Shown here in pieces: positions 8,735 through 14,501 of a stretch of 41,567 nt of DNA. The stretch is from assembly GCA_030682835.1 (NCBI GenBank), contig JAUXNG010000018.1:1-41567 (forward strand), given 5' to 3'. This DNA is from Hydrogenophaga sp. Its GTDB lineage: Bacteria > Pseudomonadota > Gammaproteobacteria > Burkholderiales > Burkholderiaceae_C. The position numbers and the translations under genes are program-made. Numbering within the stretch: position 1 is the first letter of the stretch; each line of letters opens with the position of its first letter. The notes beneath the pieces are model-generated. The model did no database searches, was not told the DNA's origin, and saw only the letters and a program-made list of their open reading frames with translations.

Positions 8735-8767
8735 TCAAATCTCCCGAGAGTATCCAGGAAAGTCCAA

Positions 8768-9061
8768 ATGCAAGCACCCTGGCCTAGCGTCGCCATTCGC
8801 GTTCAGTGCCTGCTGCCCCGCATGTATGCCGGTGACATAGGCAGACATATCGACGACCCCGACGCGGTTCTGGTCTTGCGCCTGTGCCGAAGGCCCGCAA
8901 GGGGCCAGCACTCAGTCTGGGCATCGGCCTACAAACGTCCGCACATCGCAGAGGCCATGAGGTCCTCAGATGTAGTGGGCATCCGCCAAACCGCTGCCCG
9001 CCTACATGTGGCTGCAGCGACTACGGCAATCGACCTAGCACAGGAAGGACACGCCAAATGA
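8768..9061 (+). CDS. Paralogue array member 1 (unknown family)
   Basis: A 97-residue protein with a good ribosome binding site (AGGAAAG) and promoter upstream. Function unknown. It carries the array motif at residues 51-65, WASAYKRPHIAEAMR, followed by an Ala-rich helix (IRQTAARLHVAAATTAIDL) shared with members 3-5. No signal peptide or membrane segment. The stop overlaps the start of member 2 by 4 nt (ATGA), so the set is probably co-translated. Base composition is like the rest of the element. It could be a small DNA-binding or adaptor protein; nothing in the sequence proves it. Confidence 0.72.
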   Translation: MQAPWPSVAIRVQCLLPRMYAGDIGRHIDDPDAVLVLRLCRRPARGQHSVWASAYKRPHIAEAMRSSDVVGIRQTAARLHVAAATTAIDLAQEGHAK

Positions 9062-9357
9062 AGCGAATCAACCTCGAACCCCTGTTCCTGCGCATGTGTT
9101 CTGGCCAGGCCACCAGCACCGAAGACCTGGCAGCCATGGCGAGATTGACCGACCGTGCCATCACTCAGCCCCAGCACCCGGCGATGGACCTACTCTGGCG
9201 CAAGGCTTACAAGCGCGCACCCTTGGCGGAGGCGATGAGAGAGGCGAGCCACTGGCGCATCAGGGCAATGGCAACGATGCTGGACGATCCGGCCGAGTAC
9301 CTCTGCCCACATCTGACCCAGCACGACCGGTGCAGCTACTGCCAGCCGCGTGTATGA
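9058..9357 (+). CDS. Paralogue array member 2, with Cys/His C-terminus
   Basis: A 99-residue protein starting at ATG 9058 within the end of member 1. The array motif is at residues 47-61, WRKAYKRAPLAEAMR. Unlike its siblings it lacks the C-terminal AIDRA-type helix and instead ends with CPHLTQHDRCSYC, an arrangement of three cysteines and two histidines that could bind zinc. Function unknown. A longer in-frame reading from 8884 exists but overlaps member 1 and is not supported. It overlaps member 3 by ATGA. Confidence 0.72.
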   Translation: MKRINLEPLFLRMCSGQATSTEDLAAMARLTDRAITQPQHPAMDLLWRKAYKRAPLAEAMREASHWRIRAMATMLDDPAEYLCPHLTQHDRCSYCQPRV

Positions 9358-9671
9358 GGACCTCACGCCACGCACCCGGCGCGATACAGGAGCTGCTGCT
9401 ACTCAGTGAAAAACCTGCAGCTGACCTAGGCCAGTACCTGGGCCAGGGGCAATGGGATTTACTTCTTTGCGCCCAGAGAAAATCTGCAGGACGGCCCAAG
9501 GAATCGTTTGCACTGCCCTACTGGGTATGGGCAGCCGGCCACCGCCGTCCGGTGATCGCATCGGCCATGAGGGACTCACCACAAGACCGTGTCCGCCAGC
9601 TCGCGGCCCGCCTGGACTCCGAGGCAGCCTGCAAAGCAATCGACCGCGCCATTCGGGCATGCCGCTCATGA
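9354..9671 (+). CDS. Paralogue array member 3
   Basis: A 105-residue protein of unknown function, start ATG 9354 overlapping the previous stop. The array motif is at residues 59-73, WAAGHRRPVIASAMR, followed by VRQLAARLDSEAACKAIDRAI. Its N-terminus (RHAPGAIQEL) matches that of member 4 (RHPPGSIKEL), and both have a WDL segment about 25 residues before the motif, so members 3 and 4 are the closest pair in the array. It overlaps member 4 by ATGA. Confidence 0.74.
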   Translation: MRTSRHAPGAIQELLLLSEKPAADLGQYLGQGQWDLLLCAQRKSAGRPKESFALPYWVWAAGHRRPVIASAMRDSPQDRVRQLAARLDSEAACKAIDRAIRACRS

Positions 9672-9979
9672 GCGCCAGGCGCCACCCACCAGGATCGATC
9701 AAGGAACTGATGCCGAAGGTCTGCAAGGCCGATGCGTGGGACACGTTAGGGCACCTGTCCCCCACTAACTGGGACTTGATCAGGCGTCTACAAGAAAAAG
9801 ACAATATTTCGCACCCCTATGACCTCGAGCCGCACATCTGGCGCTCCGGCCACCGACGCCCAGAGATAGCCCAAGCCATGCGCAGCGCTGGGCTGGGCTT
9901 TATCCGCGAGCTGGGCGCACACCTCGACGTCGAAGCAGCCGCGCAGGCGATCGACCGCGTGATGAGGCGCGCGGAGTGA
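9668..9979 (+). CDS. Paralogue array member 4
   Basis: A 103-residue protein of unknown function, start ATG 9668. The array motif is at residues 58-72, WRSGHRRPEIAQAMR, then IRELGAHLDVEAAAQAIDRVM. Similarity to member 3 spans the whole length, consistent with a tandem duplication followed by divergence. It overlaps member 5 by GTGA. No catalytic or metal-binding pattern is visible. Confidence 0.74.
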   Translation: MSARRHPPGSIKELMPKVCKADAWDTLGHLSPTNWDLIRRLQEKDNISHPYDLEPHIWRSGHRRPEIAQAMRSAGLGFIRELGAHLDVEAAAQAIDRVMRRAE

Positions 9980-10317
9980 GGGCCCCGCCCCAATCCCTTC
10001 ACCGCATCCTGCTGACCCTGTGCGCGCGGGCGCACGTCAGCCATCCCGTAGACCTCACGCGTGCCGACTGGCGACTGCTCACGCGAGCATTCGAAAAACA
10101 CAGCACCCTAAGCAGTTTCAACACCGCGGGCGGCCTATGGCATGCCGCCTACCAGCGCGACGAGCTCCGAGCCGCCATGGTAGCCAGCACCAACGCCGCC
10201 ATCCGCGACCTCGCCGCTAGGTACGCATCCGCCGAAGCCCTTGCGGCAATCGAAGCCGTCATGAACACGACACTGCCACTCCCCGACACCGTAATGGGTC
10301 CCGAATCGGGACAGTGA
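9976..10317 (+). CDS. Paralogue array member 5
   Basis: A 113-residue protein, the last of the array, starting at GTG 9976 in a 4-nt overlap. The motif at residues 55-69 is the most diverged (WHAAYQRDELRAAMV), but keeps the W, R, A and M that are invariant across all five copies. It is followed by IRDLAARYASAEALAAIEAVM, matching the helix of members 3 and 4, and has the DWRLL segment upstream. A short extra tail follows. Function unknown. Confidence 0.72.
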   Translation: MRAPPQSLHRILLTLCARAHVSHPVDLTRADWRLLTRAFEKHSTLSSFNTAGGLWHAAYQRDELRAAMVASTNAAIRDLAARYASAEALAAIEAVMNTTLPLPDTVMGPESGQ

Positions 10318-10622
10318 GTACCCGAAAGCGTGGTCAAAGGCCCATCAATGATCTGGGCCCAAAACTAGCTGATGAACGGTAGACGGCCGGAAACACCCAT
10401 CTGATGCGTGTCTCCAGAGTATGACCCCTGAAGACCCGCATTAAAAGCGGGTCTTCAAAGACCGCCTTTTGGGAATTCGCATTGCAGGCTCTTCCTCTCA
10501 AAATGAGACCAGGTATTAGCTCTAGCATGCCATTTATAGTCCAACACAAGACTGAAAAGCGCGGGCACATTACGTCCATCGACAAGCAATTCAGCGGGTC
10601 GAAAGACAAACTAAGGCCAGAC
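10318..10622. other. Intergenic region after the paralogue array
   Basis: About 300 bases with no gene that I would accept. An open frame reaches back to 10482 from the following gene, but its start there has no ribosome binding site. The strong stem-loop at 10430-10456 is the one clear structure, and the downstream part presumably contains the promoter for the gene at 10623, which I could not pin down. Confidence 0.45.
10430..10456 (+). terminator. Strong stem-loop, candidate terminator or attenuator
   Basis: A perfect inverted repeat GAAGACCCGC (10430-10439), 7-nt loop, GCGGGTCTTC (10447-10456). No T-tract follows directly. The right arm can instead pair with the next bases (GGTCTT / AAGACC), a competing hairpin followed by GCC and four Ts at 10467-10470. 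Two mutually exclusive hairpins, the second terminator-like, could mean attenuation rather than simple termination. Confidence 0.5.
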
Positions 10623-10898
10623 ATGACAAGCGCAACTAAAAACCGCCTGACCCTATCCCACACCGCAGTTGACCTGGGCCGCGATGGCGTTCAGGACCTG
10701 ACCACCGAGCGCGGCGCCCGCGCATGGCTGAACGGCGCCTACATGAACGGCGCCGTTGAGGCATCCGACGAAAACATCGCCTCCATTACCGCAGCCGCCC
10801 AGGATCGCGAGGACGAGGTCGGATCCATGGTGATCGGCCAGGAAGATCAAGATGCGGTTACCGCCCTCAGCATGGCACTAATCTCGGCGCTGTCGTAA
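10623..10898 (+). CDS. Small hypothetical protein of the element
   Basis: A 91-residue acidic protein. I chose ATG 10623 (AAGG upstream) over a longer reading from 10482, because protein-like composition begins there (MTSATKNRLTLSHTAVDL). The sequence ends with a helical, Asp/Glu-rich segment. No motif or family recognised. It lies alone between a stem-loop and the next small orphan gene, in the same orientation as the integrase module. Confidence 0.6.
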   Translation: MTSATKNRLTLSHTAVDLGRDGVQDLTTERGARAWLNGAYMNGAVEASDENIASITAAAQDREDEVGSMVIGQEDQDAVTALSMALISALS

Positions 10899-10973
10899 AT
10901 CCTCTCACGAGGCCGGAACCCCCGCTGGCCTCCACAACACCCCAAGATACCCCATTGTTCAAGAGCCCACGCG

Positions 10974-11447
10974 ATGTCCACCGCCCGCAAAAACACCGCC
11001 CCCTCGCCTGCGGACATTGCTCCCTCTACCGCCAGCCCCAGGGAGGCCCTAGCAGCCCTAGCCGCTGCGGCTCTCGTGTACAGAGACGCTGAGGCCATTA
11101 CCCTTGCACACCTGGCAGGCCTCCAGCGCATCTCAAGTCGGTTTGATGCAGTCTGCAGCGCCTATGCTCTGGCCTACAGCGACGACGATGGAGACAACCG
11201 ACTCGAATCCGACCAGTTGACCGACTTAACAGGCTACTCGCTCCAGGTGGTGGCCGACTGCCTGGACCACGGCGCCGCCATGCCCTGCGGATTCGAGATC
11301 GTTTCGCGCACCGAAATCTCGCCACCCGGCCCGGTCTTCAAATTCGTTGAGAACGGCGTCGCCCACAAAACGCGCAATCCGGCCGCGGAGCAGGTGGTGG
11401 TTCGGGTCATGGGCATGAAGTACGGCTTCCGTCGCGAAGTTGTGTAA
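10974..11447 (+). CDS. Hypothetical protein, 157 residues
   Basis: An unrecognised protein with an Ala-rich helical first third, an acidic middle segment (YSDDDGDNRLESDQLTDLTGYS) that recalls the variable-length helices in phage regulators, and a mixed C-terminal part. No transmembrane segment and no conserved catalytic pattern. A weak stem (GAGGCC at 10909-10914 with GGCCTC at 10927-10932) lies in the short leader. It is part of the plus-strand run of small genes leading to xis-int. Confidence 0.6.
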   Translation: MSTARKNTAPSPADIAPSTASPREALAALAAAALVYRDAEAITLAHLAGLQRISSRFDAVCSAYALAYSDDDGDNRLESDQLTDLTGYSLQVVADCLDHGAAMPCGFEIVSRTEISPPGPVFKFVENGVAHKTRNPAAEQVVVRVMGMKYGFRREVV

Positions 11448-11497
11448 GACACGGCATCGTCAATCAACGCGATCGAGTCTCTTACATCGAGCCAGAC

Positions 11498-11767
11498 ATG
11501 AATCACCGTACCGAATATTTTTCGATTGCAGTTGAATTGCTCGAATGCGAGATTAGGAGGTTGATGCAGCAATCGCTCGATTGGGAGCTTGCTGAAATAT
11601 GCAATCGCCGCTTTGGGCTCGAAAAAGTCAAAGAGTCATCCTGGAGGGTCTTCTATCCCTTCATGGGCAAAGAAATGCGCCTTTCTCGCAACTCAGATGT
11701 CCGGGCTCTCTTCGCCAAGTTCAAGGCAGAAGAGTACGCCGCGGCCGCCGGCTCTGCAATGGTCTAA
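11498..11767 (+). CDS. Small hypothetical protein, 89 residues
   Basis: A cytoplasmic-looking protein rich in helix formers (MNHRTEYFSIAVELLECEI at the N-terminus) with one Cys pair (C16, C35 region) and no recognised domain. The start ATG 11498 has no strong ribosome binding site. Local GC is lower than in the core half. It is followed 17 nt later by the next small gene. Confidence 0.55.
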   Translation: MNHRTEYFSIAVELLECEIRRLMQQSLDWELAEICNRRFGLEKVKESSWRVFYPFMGKEMRLSRNSDVRALFAKFKAEEYAAAAGSAMV

Positions 11768-11784
11768 ATCATAGAGATGGTCAA

Positions 11785-12204
11785 ATGATTACACCCTGCC
11801 CCATTCACGCCGTCGCAGTAGAAGCGTTTATCCGAAAAACACCGAAGTTTGTTGTGCTTGCCGCTGTCAGTCGCATGGCTTTGGTGACAGCGGATTTTTG
11901 CCCATACACCTCGTCCTACAGTGGATTTTTCATCGATCCTCATGGCGCCATGAGGCCCTTGTTCTTGAAAACGGACGAGCGATCAGCATCCACGATTTCG
12001 GCGCTTCGCCATCTGCTTGATGGCACAGACATGATGCGCGGCGTCGAAATCGTGAGCCTCGACCTGGTCAACGGAGGACAGGGGGTACGTGTTGTTCTCT
12101 CATCAATCGGCGTGTGCCAGTCCATAGTGGTGCCGCGCCACGAGGTTGTGTGGGGCGTCGTGCGCCACATACCTGATCCGCAAGTTGTGGAGTTGTTTCA
12201 GTGA
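11785..12204 (+). CDS. Hypothetical protein, 139 residues
   Basis: Unrecognised. ATG 11785 is the first start after the previous gene; the frame is open further upstream but that part lies over the preceding gene in another frame. The protein is beta-rich and hydrophobic in its first half (FVVLAAVSRMALVTADFC) without a clear transmembrane pattern, and ends with alternating Val-rich strands. Context (small genes beside xis-int) suggests an accessory function of the mobile element. Confidence 0.55.
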   Translation: MITPCPIHAVAVEAFIRKTPKFVVLAAVSRMALVTADFCPYTSSYSGFFIDPHGAMRPLFLKTDERSASTISALRHLLDGTDMMRGVEIVSLDLVNGGQGVRVVLSSIGVCQSIVVPRHEVVWGVVRHIPDPQVVELFQ

Positions 12205-12273
12205 TGAAAAAAGAAGGCCATCTTTTGCGTTTTCAGGACGTCCTGGGACATACTGGGTTTTTCGTAACCCAGA

Positions 12274-12672
12274 ATGAAAGCCCTTTACATGCCTCGCATA
12301 GCAAAAGCAGACATCGGAAAAGCAATGGCTTCGACCACGGCCCCGAAGTTGGTGGTTGTCAATTCCTCGACAAGCGTGGGCCGGTACCCACAAATGTTTC
12401 GCATCAGACCAACCCTGCTGGCCCGCGCCAGGTCTTTGACGGTGGGCCCTATGTACTTGATTCTCGAGTACGCGCTCGAGAAGCTTTGCGAGGAGCTCGA
12501 GGCGCTTCCGGAGGGCACCATCAAAAGCTTGAATGCTTTCGATATGGACCCTTCTCGCGAGGACCAGGAGATGGACATCCCGCGCCGGCGCACGGAGCGC
12601 GGATCCAGACTGGATACGGAGGTCAAGCATGAGCCACCCAATAAAGTGGGTGCTCCTAAAAAAGCACGCTGA
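12274..12672 (+). CDS. Hypothetical basic protein upstream of excisionase
   Basis: Up to 132 residues, no family recognised. Three starts are possible: ATG 12274, ATG 12289 and ATG 12325; the last has the best ribosome binding site (GGAAA, 6 nt). A hairpin CTGGGTT/AACCCAG (12253-12272) ends one base before ATG 12274, which makes that start unlikely unless the hairpin is regulatory. The middle contains a long helix (YLILEYALEKLCEELEALP) and the tail is rich in Lys and Arg. The 3' end overlaps the excisionase-like gene by 44 nt. Another frame over the same DNA (12201-12632) is less protein-like and is left out. Confidence 0.5.
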   Translation: MKALYMPRIAKADIGKAMASTTAPKLVVVNSSTSVGRYPQMFRIRPTLLARARSLTVGPMYLILEYALEKLCEELEALPEGTIKSLNAFDMDPSREDQEMDIPRRRTERGSRLDTEVKHEPPNKVGAPKKAR

Positions 12673-12913
12673 ACTCACCGGCTACAGCGTTGGCGCGCTG
12701 GAGCAAAAGATCGACAGCCCAGTTCCCGCCTGGATCGAGGGCATCCATTGGCGAAAGTCACCGGACGGCAAGAGACAAATCAACCTAGAGGAATATGAAA
12801 AATGGGTCGAAGGGGCACCGGTACAGTTTTCACGCGCGGCGAAACCATCCGCGCGCAATTCAAGTGGCAAGGGAAAAGGGTCAGCGAAACCCTCCACGGA
12901 CTCAGCGCCCTGA
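12629..12913 (+). CDS. xis: Excisionase-like protein
   Basis: A 94-residue protein starting at ATG 12629 with a strong GGAGG at 12618-12622. It matches the pattern of excisionases that partner phage-type tyrosine integrases: KKHAELTGYSVGALEQKI (winged-helix recognition region), then WIEGIHWRKSPDGKRQINL and EEYEKWVEG. Such proteins bend DNA at att sites and steer the integrase toward excision. The C-terminus is a low-complexity basic Ser/Lys tail. It overlaps the integrase gene by 112 nt, an unusually deep overlap that ties their expression together. Confidence 0.8.
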   Translation: MSHPIKWVLLKKHAELTGYSVGALEQKIDSPVPAWIEGIHWRKSPDGKRQINLEEYEKWVEGAPVQFSRAAKPSARNSSGKGKGSAKPSTDSAP

Positions 12914-13941
12914 AGCCAAGGGACATGGCCATCGCAGAGAAGATGCTGGCAGACATCGTGACTCGGATCGGTAATGGCATGTTTGACTATGCCGCGACCT
13001 TTCCCGACTCGCCGCGCGCCGTTGTCGCCGAGACGGGCATCCGCACCCTTGGAGAAGCCCTGGACAGCTACCTTGAGGCCGCGGGCGGGAAGGCGGCGCG
13101 CACGCGGGCGCAGTACACCAACGCAGCCAACGAGTGGCGCGAGATCCTGGGCGAAGACTTGGTTCTGTCATCCGCTAGGCCCAGCGACGTGCGCGGCAAG
13201 ATCTACGGCGTGGAGTGGTCCTCTGCATCAAGATTTAACAACGCCATGATCCCACTGCGCGGCGCAATGAGGGTTGCCATAAAAGACAACCCGAAGCAGG
13301 CTGACCTGCTGGAGGGCGTCGAAAACATGGACAAGGAAGAAGGCGACCCGGACCCGCTCACGCCGACTGAAACGGCAATCGTGCTGGACCACATCAAGGC
13401 CAAATACGGCGTGCGCCAATGGGCCTGGGCTGCCTTCGCATTCGCGACTGGGCTGCGTCCATCAGAGCAATGCGTGCTCCTGCATTCCGACATCGTCAGC
13501 AGCGCAACCGGTGACCGCGCGAGCGTGACGAAGGCCCAGGATCTCGACGGCTCCGTAAAGCCCACGAAGACGAAGGGCAAAAGACTCGTGGACCTGGCAC
13601 CACTGGCACTCGAAGCCATTGCTGTCTCGAAATCGTTCATGAACCACGGTGGCGAGATCTTCCAGAATCCGATCACTTCGCAGCCATGGCGGGGCAACCG
13701 CAGCCAGCACGAGACCATCTGGACCCCCACGCTCAAGAAGCTGGATATCGCACCACGCAGGGCATATTGCACCCGTCATACTTTTGCGACCACCCTGCTG
13801 GCGCACGGCGCGCGGGTGGCCTATGTGTCCAGCCAGATGGGCCACACCAGCCCAAGCATGGTGGAAAAGACTTATGCCAAGTGGCTTCCCGACGGCGACG
13901 GCGGGCACAGCCGGGCGATCCTGGCCGGGGCTTTCGCGTGA
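12802..13941 (+). CDS. int: Tyrosine recombinase / phage-type integrase
   Basis: A 379-residue site-specific recombinase. The N-terminus (MGRRGTGTVFTRGETIRAQF) is the arm-type DNA-binding domain seen in this integrase group, followed by a SAM-like core-binding domain and the catalytic domain. Catalytic residues can be placed: R219 (TGLRPSE), R325 (CTRHTF), H348 (MGHTS) and Y358 (KTYAKW). HxxR is replaced by YCTR, which is usual in this subgroup. The gene is read toward the tRNA-Val gene with xis upstream, the same arrangement as xis-int-att in lambdoid elements. It should integrate the element at tRNA-Val. No frameshift seen, so probably active. Confidence 0.9.
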   Translation: MGRRGTGTVFTRGETIRAQFKWQGKRVSETLHGLSALKPRDMAIAEKMLADIVTRIGNGMFDYAATFPDSPRAVVAETGIRTLGEALDSYLEAAGGKAARTRAQYTNAANEWREILGEDLVLSSARPSDVRGKIYGVEWSSASRFNNAMIPLRGAMRVAIKDNPKQADLLEGVENMDKEEGDPDPLTPTETAIVLDHIKAKYGVRQWAWAAFAFATGLRPSEQCVLLHSDIVSSATGDRASVTKAQDLDGSVKPTKTKGKRLVDLAPLALEAIAVSKSFMNHGGEIFQNPITSQPWRGNRSQHETIWTPTLKKLDIAPRRAYCTRHTFATTLLAHGARVAYVSSQMGHTSPSMVEKTYAKWLPDGDGGHSRAILAGAFA

Positions 13942-14288
13942 GCCAGGTTGGCTGCGTCGGTGCCGGGTGGTATCGGATCATCTTCGCCGCGCTGGAGCAG
14001 GCCGGCCAGCTGGGCGAGCCTGTGACCTACCAGCAAATGAAGCAGAAATTTGGCGAGCTGCGCATCTATGGCCGCACGGTGCGTGGGCAGTACAGCCCGC
14101 CTGGCGATGCGGAGCGCAGGCTTATGGGAATCCTTGACGCGGCGCGCGACGCATCCCTGTCGACCTGCGAGGTGTGCTCAGCCCCCGCGGTGGCCGAAAA
14201 AACCCGGGTGAGGTGCACGGCGTGCGCCGACAGGAACCCGGTGCATTTGGTGTGCCTCAGCTCGGCTGGCGTGATATCGCACCAATAA
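13938..14288 (+). CDS. Small Cys-rich protein beside integrase
   Basis: A 116-residue protein starting at GTG 13938 in a 4-nt overlap with the integrase stop. A longer open reading into the integrase gene exists but would be a shadow. The middle has KQKFGELRIYG, a pattern I know from small phage proteins of unknown role, and the end carries two CxxC pairs (CEVC, CTAC) suggesting a zinc-binding knuckle. It closes the xis-int transcription unit and lies next to the attachment region. Its role is unknown; an accessory recombination or regulatory function is a guess. Confidence 0.65.
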   Translation: MSQVGCVGAGWYRIIFAALEQAGQLGEPVTYQQMKQKFGELRIYGRTVRGQYSPPGDAERRLMGILDAARDASLSTCEVCSAPAVAEKTRVRCTACADRNPVHLVCLSSAGVISHQ

Positions 14289-14325
14289 CGCACCAGAGCC
14301 CATGAAGCAATTTCGATCAGGCAAG

Positions 14326-14361
14326 AAAAAACCCAAGTAAATCAACGACTTACTTGGGTTT
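14326..14361 (-). terminator. Rho-independent terminator of tRNA-Val
   Basis: A perfect 12-bp inverted repeat (AAACCCAAGTAA at 14329-14340 and TTACTTGGGTTT at 14350-14361) with a 9-nt loop, and on the minus strand a run of six Ts (14326-14331) at the base of the stem. It lies 5 nt beyond the tRNA 3' end. Confidence 0.85.
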
Positions 14362-14366
14362 GATAC

Positions 14367-14443
14367 TGGTAGGCGCGATTGGACTCGAACCAACGACCCC
14401 CACCATGTCAAGGTGGTGCTCTAACCAGCTGAGCTACGCGCCT
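14367..14443 (-). tRNA. tRNA-Val (anticodon GAC)
   Basis: A 77-nt cloverleaf on the minus strand. The acceptor arms AGGCGCG and CGCGCCT pair fully, the discriminator is A, and CCA is encoded (14367-14369 plus neighbours). The anticodon arm is CCACC-TTGACAT-GGTGG, with anticodon GAC between T33 and A37. The T loop GTTCGAGTC is canonical. The 3' end faces the integrase module, making this the likely integration target; I did not find a second copy of the 3' end elsewhere in the window. Confidence 0.95.
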
Positions 14444-14501
14444 ACAAACTGTCCGAAGTCTCAAATTATAGCAGCGAATTTGACCGTTTCGAGACGGCTA
14501 T

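Noticed and set aside
1..8767. Second copy of the tRNA-Val 3' end (left attachment site)
   Set aside because: Read by eye I found no matching stretch; the left end is probably outside the window, but a short direct repeat could have been missed.
10909..10932. Terminator from GAGGCC/GGCCTC in the leader of the gene at 10974
   Set aside because: Only 6-bp arms with a 12-nt loop and no T-tract.
12201..12632. 143-residue frame overlapping the basic orphan gene
   Set aside because: Gly/His/Pro/Arg-rich and not protein-like; the frame of 12274-12672 has regular helices and better composition.
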